From assembly GCF_001890925.1 (NCBI RefSeq), contig NZ_MLCB01000021.1:1-60479 (forward strand): a stretch of DNA of 60,479 nucleotides, in the 5' to 3' direction. The position numbers and the translations under genes were made by a program. A model generated the notes under the pieces. The model saw nothing but the letters and a program-made list of their open reading frames with translations, ran no database searches and was not told the origin of the DNA. This DNA is from Planktotalea frisia. GTDB taxonomy: Bacteria; Pseudomonadota; Alphaproteobacteria; Rhodobacterales; Rhodobacteraceae. Below are positions 27,454 to 36,969 of this stretch, one piece after another. Positions within the stretch are counted from its first letter, which is position 1. Each line of letters opens with the position of its first letter.

Positions 27454-28635
27454 ATGTCACGTCAAAACTATACTTTCACTTCAGAATCCGTTTCTGAGGG
27501 CCACCCAGACAAGGTCTGCGACCGTATCTCTGATGCTGTTCTCGATGCCTTCCTGCGCGAAGAGCCTGAGGCACGCGTTGCCGCAGAAACATTTGCCACA
27601 ACGAACCGCGTTGTAATCGGTGGCGAGGTTGGTCTTGCTGACCAGTCCAAACTCAAAGAATACATGGGCAAGATCGACAGCATCGTCCGCGCTTGCATCA
27701 AAGACATCGGCTACGAGCAGGAAAAGTTTCACCACGAAACAGTAAAGATCACCAACCTGCTGCATGAACAATCCGCACACATCGCGCAAGGCGTTGATGC
27801 AACGGGCGACAAGGAAGAAGGCGCTGGCGATCAAGGCATCATGTTCGGCTACGCGACAAATGAAACTGACGCGCTTATGCCCGCCCCCATCCAGTACAGC
27901 CATGCGATTTTGCGTCGCCTTGCAGAGGTGCGCAAGAACGGCACCGAGCCAACGCTTGGCCCTGATGCGAAAAGCCAGCTGTCCGTGGTTTACAAAGACG
28001 GCAAGCCGGTTGGCGTGTCCTCAATTGTTCTGTCCACTCAGCACCTTGATGAGAACATGACATCTGCCGACGTACGCGCAGTTGTTGAGCCTTATATACT
28101 CGAAGTCCTCCCGAATGGCTGGGTCAGCGATGCAACAGAATGGCATGTTAACCCGACGGGTAAATTCGTGATTGGTGGCCCTGACGGAGACGCGGGCCTG
28201 ACAGGTCGCAAGATCATCGTAGACACCTATGGCGGCGCAGCTCCGCATGGTGGTGGTGCATTCTCTGGTAAAGATCCGACCAAAGTCGATCGCTCTGCCG
28301 CTTACGTTGCGCGCTATTTGGCAAAGAACGTCGTTGCCTCTGGCATGGCGGAACGCTGCACGATCCAGCTTTCTTATGCGATTGGTGTGTCCAAGCCCCT
28401 GTCGATCTATTGCGACACGTTTGGCACGGGCCAGGTTGACGACGCCGCGATCGAGCGCGCGATTGATCAATGCATGGACCTAACACCACGCGGCATCCGC
28501 GAGCATTTGGGCATGAACCGCCCAATCTATGAGCGCACAGCAGCCTACGGCCACTTCGGTCGTGAGCCTGAAGCGGATGGTGGTTTCTCTTGGGAAAAAA
28601 CCGATCTAGGCGAGGCGCTGAAAAAAGCTGTCTAA
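27454..28635 (+). CDS. metK: S-adenosylmethionine synthetase
   Basis: It makes SAM from methionine and ATP. The 393-residue protein has [20 protein letters not shown] near residue 11, [15 protein letters not shown] near 127 and [19 protein letters not shown] near 265, all strict MetK signatures. The Shine-Dalgarno GGAG, 8 bases before the ATG, is part of the riboswitch, so expression is expected to be set by SAM level. A strong terminator follows, so trmB, its common partner, is not downstream here. Confidence 0.96.
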   Translation: MSRQNYTFTSESVSEGHPDKVCDRISDAVLDAFLREEPEARVAAETFATTNRVVIGGEVGLADQSKLKEYMGKIDSIVRACIKDIGYEQEKFHHETVKITNLLHEQSAHIAQGVDATGDKEEGAGDQGIMFGYATNETDALMPAPIQYSHAILRRLAEVRKNGTEPTLGPDAKSQLSVVYKDGKPVGVSSIVLSTQHLDENMTSADVRAVVEPYILEVLPNGWVSDATEWHVNPTGKFVIGGPDGDAGLTGRKIIVDTYGGAAPHGGGAFSGKDPTKVDRSAAYVARYLAKNVVASGMAERCTIQLSYAIGVSKPLSIYCDTFGTGQVDDAAIERAIDQCMDLTPRGIREHLGMNRPIYERTAAYGHFGREPEADGGFSWEKTDLGEALKKAV

Positions 28636-28659
28636 GACGAGATCTTACAACCTCAACAG

Positions 28660-28690
28660 AAACCCCTGCAGATTTTTGCGGGGGTTTTTT
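28660..28690 (+). terminator. Rho-independent terminator after metK
   Basis: AACCCCTGC, loop of 8, GCGGGGGTT (one wobble) and a run of six T. It ends the riboswitch-metK transcript. Confidence 0.9.
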
Positions 28691-28772
28691 GATTGTGCTT
28701 GATCTGCATCAAAGCACGATACGCCAGCAAATGTTAGCTTCTAGGTGACCCCAAGCTTAGGAGATCATGCCC

Positions 28773-29168
28773 ATGCTTACGATCACAAAACCATCCGATA
28801 ATCGTGTTGATATTACCTTTGACGGCGGCATCGATGCGAACATCATGACAGCTGCACTTGATAAGTTGTTTGATGCGTCCAAGGACATCAAAAACGGAGT
28901 TTCGCTCTACACGATAACAAATTTTGACATGCCGACACTTGGTGCAATAGGCGTGGAATTCACAAAGCTTCCGCAGTTGTTCGGCTTGCTAAGCAAGTTT
29001 CAAAAAGTCGCAATTCTCTCCGACAGCGCCTTTATTAGGACCGCAGGCGAAGTTGAAGGTTTTCTGCTGCCGGGGGTCGAGATCAAGAGTTTTCATCTAA
29101 ATGAACGCGCCATAGCCGAAAATTGGCTCGTGACACCCGTCGATGAGCCGATCAATTCTTATAACTGA
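28773..29168 (+). CDS. SpoIIAA/STAS-like protein
   Basis: The 131-residue protein resembles the SpoIIAA-like family (STAS-related fold): strands LTITKPSDNRVDITFDG, a helix with NIMTAALDKLFDAS, then KVAILSDSAFIRTAGEVEG and the end ERAIAENWLVTP. Family members are mostly uncharacterised, and some bind lipids or partner proteins. AGGAG lies 9 bases before the ATG at 28773 but only 3 before the ATG at 28767, so the second ATG is preferred. Its end overlaps the end of convergent kynA by 10 bases. Confidence 0.75.
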   Translation: MLTITKPSDNRVDITFDGGIDANIMTAALDKLFDASKDIKNGVSLYTITNFDMPTLGAIGVEFTKLPQLFGLLSKFQKVAILSDSAFIRTAGEVEGFLLPGVEIKSFHLNERAIAENWLVTPVDEPINSYN

Positions 29169-29989
29169 CCACGCATGTTCCAAAGCTCAGGAAACAACTC
29201 TACCTCGAGCATTTTGCGCAAGTACTTCACGCCAGACGTGCCACCCGTTCCCCGCTTGAACCCGATGATCCGCTCCACAGTTGTGACGTGATTGAATCTC
29301 CAACGGCGAAAATAGTCTTCAAGATCAACAAGCTTTTCGGCTAATTCGTAAAGCGACCAATGCTCTTTCGGATTTTGATAAACACGCGTCCATGCATCCA
29401 TCACTTCTGTGCACGCCACATGTGGCCCATCCAGACAATACGCATTTGCAGGAAACGTTATGTCAAACTCGCGCGCAAGATTGTCGAGCGCGATATGATA
29501 AAGCGATGGGCGCTCCATCTCTTGACCCAACATGTGATGCAATTCAGCGCGGTGCTCATGGACCTTCATCATAGCGCGATTACGATTGCCTAGAATGAAC
29601 TCGATCAAGCGATATTGATGCGATTGAAACCCAGACGACGCCCCGAGATCATCACGAAACTCGGTGTATTCACTGGGTGTCATCGTGCGCAGAACATCCC
29701 AAGCATTGTTCAACTGCTCAAAAATTCGCGCAACACGGGTTAACATTTTGAACACTGGAGGAAAATCACCCCGCGCAAGATGTTCGCGCGCCGTCGCAAG
29801 TTCGTGCAAAGCAAGACGCATCCATAATTCAGAGGTTTGATGTTGAATGATGAACAGCATCTCATCATGCGCATTCGACTGAAGGTTCTGTGAGCCTAGA
29901 ATGGGGTCGAGCGACAGATAATCAATGTAACTCATGTCTTTGGCGAAAGACATCTTTGCGCCCTCACGCTCAGGATCGTATGCAGCCAT
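29159..29989 (-). CDS. kynA: Tryptophan 2,3-dioxygenase
   Basis: A haem enzyme opening the indole ring of tryptophan to N-formylkynurenine. From ATG at 29989 (GGAG 8 bases upstream) the protein has 276 residues. Family hallmarks are YIDYLSLDPILGSQ, DEMLFIIQHQTSELWMRLALHE (proximal region), SSGFQSHQYRLIE and the C-terminal FKRGTGGTSGVKYLR. No kynurenine formamidase or kynureninase is nearby, so it would feed genes elsewhere or serve tryptophan removal alone. Confidence 0.93.
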   Translation of the reverse strand: MAAYDPEREGAKMSFAKDMSYIDYLSLDPILGSQNLQSNAHDEMLFIIQHQTSELWMRLALHELATAREHLARGDFPPVFKMLTRVARIFEQLNNAWDVLRTMTPSEYTEFRDDLGASSGFQSHQYRLIEFILGNRNRAMMKVHEHRAELHHMLGQEMERPSLYHIALDNLAREFDITFPANAYCLDGPHVACTEVMDAWTRVYQNPKEHWSLYELAEKLVDLEDYFRRWRFNHVTTVERIIGFKRGTGGTSGVKYLRKMLEVELFPELWNMRGQL

Positions 29990-30121
29990 AGCGATGTCTC
30001 CAATAAAATATTTGCGCGCCTTTGATAGAGTTCGCTTAATCTGCGACAAGGTCAACGCCAAGCTTGCTATCACCCTCCAGAAGCGTATGCAGGTGTAAAG
30101 TAAACTAGACAGGCCCCTTAC

Positions 30122-31333
30122 ATGTCGCCTCGCCTTCCTATCATATTTGTCGTCGCCACGGTCGCAATTGACGCGATGGGTATCGGGTTGATCATGCCTG
30201 TGATGCCCGATCTGCTACGTGAAGTGGATGGGGGCAACCTCAGCGATGCGGCGATCTGGGGCGGTATTTTGGCGACAACATTCGCGGCGATGCAGTTCCT
30301 TTTTGGCCCTGTGGTCGGCTCGCTCAGTGATCGTTATGGACGTAAACCGATCTTGGTTTTTTCGCTCGTTATTATGGCGTTCGACTACGTGCTAATGGCT
30401 TTCGCGGGTACGATTTGGTTGCTTCTGATTGGTCGCATCATTGGCGGAATTACTGCATCAACACACGCCACCGCCGCTGCTTATATCGCTGATGTGTCCA
30501 AACCTGAAGAAAAGGCCGCAAATTTCGGCCTCATCGGTGCTGGCTTTGGCATTGGTTTCGTCTTTGGCCCTGTCATCGGCGGTTTGCTCGCTGAATTTGG
30601 CACGCGCGCGCCCTTTTGGGCTGCTGCGGTCCTTGCATTGTCGAATGCAATTTTCGGTTGGTACGTGCTGAAAGAAAGTGTCACCGACGCCAATCGCCGC
30701 GCTTTTGATTGGAAACGCGCCAATCCTTTTGGCGCCTTCAAATCCATCGGCAGCTTCCCCGGCCTCGGCGCATTACTTTTGGTCTACTTCTTTTACCAAG
30801 TCTCAAGCGTCGTCTATCCCGCCGTTTGGTCGTTCTTCACGGCCGAGCGTTTTGCATGGTCGCCCGGCACCATTGGCCTGTCGCTTGCAATCTTCGGCAT
30901 CTCATTTGCGCTGGTCCAAGGCCTCTTGGTCGCGCCTTCGATCAAACTTATGGGCCATCGCAAAACAGTCATCGTCGGGTTAATCCTAGAGGCCGCCGCC
31001 CTCGCGCTCATCGCAGTCATTTGGTCTGGCAATGTTTTGCTCTGGTGTATCCCCTTCGCTGCCCTTGGCGCTATCGGCATGCCTGCGCTCCAAGGGATCA
31101 TGTCGCGCCGCGTCAGCGACGACGCACAGGGCGAATTGCAAGGCGTGCTCACTTCGGTCAACTCGCTTGCAGCCATCATCGCGCCTTTGGTTCTTACGCG
31201 AAGTTTTGCATATTTCACAGAACCGGATGCCCCCATCTATCTGCCCGGCGCACCCTTTATCATCGCAGCGGTCTTGATGCTGATCTCAGTGGTGATTTTT
31301 CAAATGCGCAAACGCTCTTCCGCCACGTCATAA
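30122..31333 (+). CDS. MFS efflux transporter (TetA-like)
   Basis: The 403-residue protein has about 12 membrane helices. It has the drug:H+ antiporter motif A (GSLSDRYGRKPIL) between helices 2 and 3 and motif C-like GFGIGFVFGPVIGGLLAE in helix 5. The opening IFVVATVAIDAMGIGLIMPVMPDLL is typical of the TetA branch of 12-helix pumps. The substrate is unknown; a role in drug resistance cannot be inferred from the sequence alone. It is divergent from kynA and followed by an alcohol dehydrogenase gene 77 bases on. Confidence 0.85.
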   Translation: MSPRLPIIFVVATVAIDAMGIGLIMPVMPDLLREVDGGNLSDAAIWGGILATTFAAMQFLFGPVVGSLSDRYGRKPILVFSLVIMAFDYVLMAFAGTIWLLLIGRIIGGITASTHATAAAYIADVSKPEEKAANFGLIGAGFGIGFVFGPVIGGLLAEFGTRAPFWAAAVLALSNAIFGWYVLKESVTDANRRAFDWKRANPFGAFKSIGSFPGLGALLLVYFFYQVSSVVYPAVWSFFTAERFAWSPGTIGLSLAIFGISFALVQGLLVAPSIKLMGHRKTVIVGLILEAAALALIAVIWSGNVLLWCIPFAALGAIGMPALQGIMSRRVSDDAQGELQGVLTSVNSLAAIIAPLVLTRSFAYFTEPDAPIYLPGAPFIIAAVLMLISVVIFQMRKRSSATS

Positions 31334-31410
31334 ATTCCGCGAAATGTCGGAAACGGGCTTGTCTGTTCTCTTTGCTTGGTCAACCCTGATGCCAAGTCTA
31401 GGAGAATACT

Positions 31411-32496
31411 ATGCCAATTATCAAAGCCGCCGTTTGCCATGAATTTGGTGCCCCTCTGTCCATCGACGACGTGCAATTGCGCGCCCCTGAAATGGGTGAA
31501 ATCGAAGTCACGCTTGACGCATGCGCCATCTGTCATTCCGATATTTCCTATGCAGGCGGTGCTTGGGGCGGTTCACTTCCTGCGGTTTACGGTCATGAAG
31601 CAGCAGGCATAATCACAAATGTCGGCGGTGGTGTACGTGGTCTGAATGAAGGCGACAGCGTCGTCGTCACACTCATCCGTGCGTGTGGAAACTGCGTCTC
31701 CTGCGCAGGCGGCGCGCCCACATTGTGCGAAACGCCCTATGATGGCGATCATGGTCCTTTGAAAACCGCCGATGGTGGCAAACTCCACCAAGCTATGGCC
31801 TGCGGAGCTTTTGCAGAAAAAGTCGTCGTCGATCAACGCCAAGTCGTCAAAATCGCTCATGACATTCCCAAAGACGCCGCCGCCTTACTTGCTTGTGGCG
31901 TGATCACCGGCGTTGGTGCTGTGGTGAACGCCGCCAAGCTGACAGCGGGTCAAGATGTGGTTGTGATCGGTGCGGGCGGCGTTGGCCTGAATGCAATCCA
32001 AGGTGCGCGCATCGCAGGTGCCCGCCGCATCGTTGCTGTTGATATGAGCGAAGAAAAGCTCGCCATCGCGCGCGAATTTGGCGCAACTGACGGCGTCCTC
32101 GCGACCTCTGGCAAACCATGGCGTGATGCGAAAAATGCAATTGGTCGCGGCGCAGATGCTGTTATCGTCACTGTTGGCGTTGCCGCAGCCTATACTGATG
32201 CGGCGCGATATCTGGCCTATGGTGGCAAGGTCATCATGGTCGGCATGCCCGCGACAGGTGCCAAGTCCGAATACGAAGCCGCCAACTTCGCAGCTGTTGG
32301 TCAATCTATGATCGGCTCTAAAATGGGCGATGCAGTCATCCAGCGCGACATCCCTTGGATGGTCGACCTGTATGGACAAGGGCGCTTGAAACTTGACGAG
32401 TTGATCTCAGGCCGCTGGTCTTTGGATCAAATCAATGAAGCGATTGAAGACACCAAATCCGGCTCTGCCAAACGCAATGTGATCATGTTCAAATGA
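31411..32496 (+). CDS. Zinc-dependent alcohol dehydrogenase
   Basis: The 361-residue MDR enzyme has complete zinc sites. The catalytic-site Cys is in CAICHSD near residue 37, with GHEAAG near 64. The structural zinc loop CGNCVSCAGGAPTLC carries four Cys near 92. The Rossmann loop VVIGAGGVGLNAIQ lies near 184. It resembles the class III-like/S-hydroxymethyl and aryl alcohol dehydrogenase branch. It shares an ATGA overlap with the next gene, an enolase-superfamily dehydratase, suggesting a small sugar-acid or polyol pathway. Confidence 0.85.
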   Translation: MPIIKAAVCHEFGAPLSIDDVQLRAPEMGEIEVTLDACAICHSDISYAGGAWGGSLPAVYGHEAAGIITNVGGGVRGLNEGDSVVVTLIRACGNCVSCAGGAPTLCETPYDGDHGPLKTADGGKLHQAMACGAFAEKVVVDQRQVVKIAHDIPKDAAALLACGVITGVGAVVNAAKLTAGQDVVVIGAGGVGLNAIQGARIAGARRIVAVDMSEEKLAIAREFGATDGVLATSGKPWRDAKNAIGRGADAVIVTVGVAAAYTDAARYLAYGGKVIMVGMPATGAKSEYEAANFAAVGQSMIGSKMGDAVIQRDIPWMVDLYGQGRLKLDELISGRWSLDQINEAIEDTKSGSAKRNVIMFK

Positions 32497-33725
32497 AGCT
32501 GCAAGATCTCGACATCATCGTCACAGCCCCCCCCGCACCTGGGTGGGGTGGCCGCTACTGGATCCTCATTAAAGTCACGACAGACACAGGCATAACAGGC
32601 TGGGGCGAATGCTACGCCTCCTCCATCGGACCTGAAGCGATGCGCCCCGTGATAGAGGACGTTTTCGAGCGGCACATGCAAGGCGAGAACCCTGAAAACA
32701 TCGAACTCATGTTCCGGCGCGCCTATTCTTCGGGCTTTACACAACGCCCTGACTTGACGGTTATGGGAGCATTCTCTGGTCTCGAGATTGCTTGCTGGGA
32801 TATCCTCGGCAAAGCACGCGAACGCCCGGTCTATGCGCTGCTCGGCGGCAAGATGAACGAACGCATCCGCGCCTATACGTATCTCTATCCGCTGCCTCAT
32901 CACGATATGGCTGCATTCTGGACCTCTCCAGAAATGGCCGCCGAAAGCGCCGCGGATGCCGTTGCACGCGGTTATACAGCCGTCAAATTCGATCCCGCTG
33001 GCCCCTACACATTGCGCGGCGGGCACATGCCCGCCATGAGCGACATCAGTCAATCCGTCGCCTTTTGCAAAGCCATCCGCGAAGCTGTGGGTGATAAAGC
33101 AGACCTTTTGTTCGGTACGCACGGCCAGTTTAATACCGCTGGCGCGATCCGCCTTGGCCAAGCGCTTGAACCCTACTCACCGCTTTGGTTCGAAGAACCC
33201 ACCCCACCCGATCACGTTGAAGACATGGCGCGCGTCGCACGCAATGTACGCATTCCTGTGGCCACAGGCGAACGCATGACGACCAAGTCAGAATTTGCGA
33301 CCGTCTTGCGTGCAGGTGCTGCCGAAATCCTGCAACCCGCCTTGGGTCGTGCAGGCGGCATTTGGGAAATGAAAAAGACGGCAGCTATTGCCGAAGTCTT
33401 CAACGCGCAAATGGCGCCGCATCTTTATGCAGGTCCTATAGAATGGGCAGCCAATATCCACCTCGCGGCGTCGATCCCAAACATCTTGATGGCGGAAACA
33501 ATTGAAACACCTTTCCACGACGCTCTGATCAAAAGCTCTATCAAAGTTGAGCAAGGCTTCATTACACCGCCGACGACACCCGGACTCGGCATCGACGTTG
33601 ACGAGGCGCTCGCACGCGCACATCCCTACAATGGAAAAGGGCTCCACCTGCAAATGCAAGAAGAGCCCTGTGATTATGCCAATGGCAACGCTTTTGAGGG
33701 AGGTGCGCCAGCCCCAAAGGACTGA
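32493..33725 (+). CDS. Mandelate racemase/muconate lactonizing enzyme-family dehydratase
   Basis: An enolase-superfamily protein of 410 residues. The N-terminal cap has TGITGWGECYAS near residue 33. The barrel has GYTAVKFDPAGPYT (candidate catalytic Lys), FGTHGQFN, the metal ligand in WFEEPTPPDH, VATGERM, LQPALGRAGGI and a late APHLYAGP with its His. This layout resembles the D-galactonate dehydratase/acid-sugar dehydratase subgroup, but the substrate cannot be fixed. It is translated by coupling with the preceding alcohol dehydrogenase gene (ATGA overlap). Confidence 0.85.
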   Translation: MKLQDLDIIVTAPPAPGWGGRYWILIKVTTDTGITGWGECYASSIGPEAMRPVIEDVFERHMQGENPENIELMFRRAYSSGFTQRPDLTVMGAFSGLEIACWDILGKARERPVYALLGGKMNERIRAYTYLYPLPHHDMAAFWTSPEMAAESAADAVARGYTAVKFDPAGPYTLRGGHMPAMSDISQSVAFCKAIREAVGDKADLLFGTHGQFNTAGAIRLGQALEPYSPLWFEEPTPPDHVEDMARVARNVRIPVATGERMTTKSEFATVLRAGAAEILQPALGRAGGIWEMKKTAAIAEVFNAQMAPHLYAGPIEWAANIHLAASIPNILMAETIETPFHDALIKSSIKVEQGFITPPTTPGLGIDVDEALARAHPYNGKGLHLQMQEEPCDYANGNAFEGGAPAPKD

Positions 33726-33732
33726 CGCATCG

Positions 33733-33755
33733 CTTCATCTTTCTAAATAAACTTC
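33733..33755 (+). repeat. Copy 4 of the 23-base intergenic box
   Basis: CTTCATCTTTC, T, AAATAAACTTC, 7 bases after the stop of the enolase-superfamily gene. It is identical to copies 1 and 6. Confidence 0.85.
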
Positions 33756-33771
33756 CGGCCCTTTGGGCCGG
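33755..33771. terminator. GC hairpin between convergent genes
   Basis: CCGGCCC, loop TTT, GGGCCGG. It lies between the 23-base box and the shared palindrome, the same order as after fabI. Confidence 0.55.
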
Positions 33772-33775
33772 CACC

Positions 33776-33795
33776 CGAATTTTCTAGAAAATTCG
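33776..33795. repeat. 20-base perfect palindrome, second copy
   Basis: Identical to 19633-19652. It sits 9 bases from the stop codon of the minus-strand acyl-CoA synthetase gene. It probably acts on both converging transcripts. Confidence 0.85.
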
Positions 33796-33804
33796 CACAC
33801 CGCT

Positions 33805-35679
33805 CTAAACACGCTCCCATGGCCGAATGAAGGACCCAAGAACCTCTGTCACCGCACTATCATCCTCTGAACTCGCGGAAAGCTGCGCAACCAAACCGCG
33901 CTTTTTGTCATCCACAACAGACACAACCCGCGTCTCAAGACCCGCCTTTTCAAGCGCGCCATTGTAGACCCGCGTGATCGCAGATTTGCGCAAGTCTGGT
34001 TTGAACACCTTACCCACAGCGGTCTTGGGCAATTCATCCAAAATAGTCATGTGCTTGGGCTGCGCTGCGCGTTCATGGACCTGCTCTTTGCAGAACGCCA
34101 TCAACTCTTTCTCGGTAACTTTCGCACCCGCGACAAGCTCGACAAAGGCACAGGGCACCTCACCCGCATGGGCATCGGGTTGACCAATCGCACCTGCAAA
34201 AGCAACAGCCTCGTGACCAAGAAGCGCTTCTTCGATCTCTGCCGGATCAATGTTGTGACCGCCACGAATAATCAAATCTTTCGCACGACCCGTGATCCAC
34301 AGATACTCATCCTCATCAAAACGACCCAAATCACCCGTGCGCAGATAATCCCCATGATAGAGGTTAACGTTTTTGTCTTCTTCCGTGTACGTCGCACCGA
34401 CCATAACGCCGGGGTTGGAAATGCAAATTTCACCAACCTCATCAGGCGCGCATTCAAGCGGCCCATCCGGCGTGTCTTTGAGGATTTTCACATCCGTATA
34501 AGGGAAGGTGATCCCGATCGAGCCAACCTTTTTTTCACCATCCACAGGATTGATCGAAACCAGACATGTGGCCTCGGTCAAACCATAACCCTCAACGATC
34601 TGCACGCCAGTCGCGGCTTCAAACCGTTTGAACAGCTCCAAAGGAAGCGGTGCAGAACCAGAAAACGCATTCTTCACCGAACTCACATCCGCATCAATTG
34701 GGCGTTGCATCAGCGCTGAAATCGCAGTCGGAACGGTGATGATAAAGCTAATCTGCCAACGTTCGATCAGCTTCCAGAAGTTATCAAACACACCTTCGCC
34801 GCGGTAGCCTTGCGGCGTCGGGAAGACCACATGCGCGCCGCTCGAAATTGCGGACATCAAGATGACATGCACCGCAAAAACGTGGAACAGCGGCAGCGGA
34901 CAGATCACGTTGTCTTTTTCAGTGTAGAGCAACTCGTGTCCGAGCCAGCCGTTATAAATCATCCCATTATAGGTATGCTGCGCGACTTTCGGCATGCCAG
35001 TCGTGCCGCCTGTGTGGAAATACGCAGCGACCCGATCACCTTTGCTGTCAGGAAAATCAAGCGTGGTGTTCTGCTTGGCCACCTCTTTGACGAAGTTCAT
35101 AACTTTGGCGTGGTGCGACACAGGGTTCTTCGGGCGTACCAGCGGCACAATCCAGCTTTTCGGCGGCGTCAAATAACGGTTGAGATCCACTTCCAAAATC
35201 GTCTTCACATTCGGCGCATGACGCACCGCTTCAGCCGTTTTCTGAGCCACGTCCGTCTTTGGAAACGCTTTGAGCGTTACAACAACTTTTGCTTTCGTTT
35301 CACGCAAGATTGCAGCGATCTGGTCCGCTTCGAGCAATGGGTTAATCGGGTTTACAATCCCTGCGACCATCCCGCCCAAAAGCGCCAAGATCGTCTCGTT
35401 CGCGTTAGGTAAAACGTAAGCAACCACGTCTTTTTCACCCACGCCTAGCTTGCGCAAAAGGTTTGCAGTTTGCACTGTCTTATTCAGCAACTCCGACCAA
35501 CTAAGCGTTTCCGCAGGATCCTTCGGTCCAGAAAACAGCTGGTAGCTGACAGCAGGACGATCCGGGAATTTACCGGCAGTTTTACTGAGCAACTGGTGAA
35601 GCGTGACGGGCACGTCGCGCTCCGACCATGGCATTTGCGCCTCGAGCGCCTTTTTGTCTGCAACGGATGCAAATGGCAT
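33805..35679 (-). CDS. Acyl-CoA synthetase (AMP-forming)
   Basis: The 624-residue ANL-superfamily ligase activates a carboxylic acid to its acyl-CoA through an acyl-adenylate. Motifs seen are P-loop YFHTGGTTGMPK near residue 221, GYGLTEAT near 359, LRTGDLGRFDEDEYLWITGRAKDLI near 452-477 and the catalytic Lys in LPKTAVGKVFK near 565. A strong GGGGAGGAG precedes the ATG. It is longer than DmdB-type ligases, with a C-terminal extension of about 50 residues. The substrate is probably a medium- or long-chain or aryl acid. Confidence 0.88.
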   Translation of the reverse strand: MPFASVADKKALEAQMPWSERDVPVTLHQLLSKTAGKFPDRPAVSYQLFSGPKDPAETLSWSELLNKTVQTANLLRKLGVGEKDVVAYVLPNANETILALLGGMVAGIVNPINPLLEADQIAAILRETKAKVVVTLKAFPKTDVAQKTAEAVRHAPNVKTILEVDLNRYLTPPKSWIVPLVRPKNPVSHHAKVMNFVKEVAKQNTTLDFPDSKGDRVAAYFHTGGTTGMPKVAQHTYNGMIYNGWLGHELLYTEKDNVICPLPLFHVFAVHVILMSAISSGAHVVFPTPQGYRGEGVFDNFWKLIERWQISFIITVPTAISALMQRPIDADVSSVKNAFSGSAPLPLELFKRFEAATGVQIVEGYGLTEATCLVSINPVDGEKKVGSIGITFPYTDVKILKDTPDGPLECAPDEVGEICISNPGVMVGATYTEEDKNVNLYHGDYLRTGDLGRFDEDEYLWITGRAKDLIIRGGHNIDPAEIEEALLGHEAVAFAGAIGQPDAHAGEVPCAFVELVAGAKVTEKELMAFCKEQVHERAAQPKHMTILDELPKTAVGKVFKPDLRKSAITRVYNGALEKAGLETRVVSVVDDKKRGLVAQLSASSEDDSAVTEVLGSFIRPWERV

Positions 35680-35835
35680 GGTTACTCCTCCCCTGAACCA
35701 TAATATCGCGCTCGTTTCGCGCGCTTACGTGCAAGATGTGCGCGCGAAGGCGCAAACGCAAGCATTCCCAAACGTAGATTTGACGTTTGCTTCTATAAAA
35801 ACAGTTCAAACTGCATAAAAGCTGTCAAAAGCCTG

Positions 35836-36917
35836 ATGAACCGCTTTGTCAAACCACGCCATGCACATATCCTTGCGATTACGCGCCTCATTTTGCCTTT
35901 TCTAATTCTTTGCTTGTTCTGCGTATCTGCCTGCACAAGGCTTACAGATGTGATCGCCTATGAAACCTCAATCGAGCGCATTGCGCTTGGCGACGAGACC
36001 GTCCCGTATTACGAAAACAAAGCACTGACGAATGCGCACATCGGGGCAGAGCTAAAGTCGAGCGGCTTTACATCGTTCCTTTGGTTGCACCCCAGTGCTG
36101 GTGTAACGGAGTAGTACGCGAACGGGATCTCAAAAACTGACGCGGCAAACGTCAAATCTGTTTCCAAAGCTCTGTTCTCAGCGCTCGTCGGCATTGAAAC
36201 GAGCTTATGAACAGACGCACCTATTGCGTCCTTTGCAGGCTGCGCAACACCCGACACGCTCAAGCCCTTAAGCTACGACGTTTTGATGAACATGACCGCT
36301 GGTTTTGATTTCACCGAAAACGTGTCCAGTGACATATACGCGGCCCCCAAATGGGGCTGTCGTGCTTTGCAGCTGCCCGTCACTGCGCGCTCTGGTGCAC
36401 GTTTCAACTACAACACGCTCCAATATCATCTGCAGGCATCGCCTTGGCTGAGCGACGCGGTAGCGACATCGCAAGCCTTCTTCAGAAAAGGGTGCTTGGA
36501 CCAATGGGCATCACACTTGATGGTTGGGTCAAGAATAGCGATGGCGACGTCTTCACAGGTAGTGAATTGCGCCTGCATCCGCGTGATATGTTGCGCTTTG
36601 GCGCGGTTTATTTGAGTGACGGACGGATAGATGGACAGCAACTGATCCCGAAGGAATGGATCGTAAAATCAAGAACACCGCAGCGCAGCGTTACAGGGCG
36701 TGACGGGATTGCGTATAGTTATGGTTGGTGGCTCACGAAACTTGCAGGTCAAGAAGTGCAATTTGCCGAAGGCTACGGTGGGCAGGCAATCGTGATTGCG
36801 CCAGATGCAGGCCAAGTTTTTGTTTTTACGGCACCTACAGGTGGGCTGGTTACTGGCGCGAAACATGATGCAAGGATCGCAAAATTACTCTCGCTTACAA
36901 AGCACTTGCTGCAATAA
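35836..36917 (+). pseudogene. Decayed beta-lactamase-type serine hydrolase
   Basis: The frame from 35836 gives an N-terminal membrane or lipoprotein-like segment, then hits TAG at 36112-36114 and TGA a little further on. The next stretch, with the S-x-x-K nucleophile motif (SVSKALFSALVG), GARFNYNTLQ and NMTAGFDFTE, stays in that frame. A one-base shift near 36430-36440 then moves the homology to another frame (GIALAERRGSDIASLLQKRVLGPMGITLDGW, DMLRFGAVYLSDGRIDG, YSYGWWLT, AEGYGGQAIVIAPD). These are features of class C beta-lactamase/esterase-family proteins. Two stops plus a frameshift make it a clear pseudogene. Confidence 0.85.
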
Positions 36918-36943
36918 AAAAAGGAGCGGAAAAACCGCTCCTT
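36914..36943 (-). terminator. Rho-independent terminator of the BON-LysM gene
   Basis: On the minus strand AAGGAGCGG, loop of five T, CCGCTCCTT, followed by a T-rich run. It lies 27 bases past the BON-LysM stop codon. It overlaps the end of the convergent pseudogene and may serve both directions. Confidence 0.85.
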
Positions 36944-36969
36944 CAAAACACTCTCAGATCAAAGCAAAT

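Noticed and set aside
35836-36114. A short intact lipoprotein of 92 residues
   Set aside because: The homology continues past the stop in the same frame (SVSKALFSALVG and onward), so it is the front of a disrupted hydrolase.
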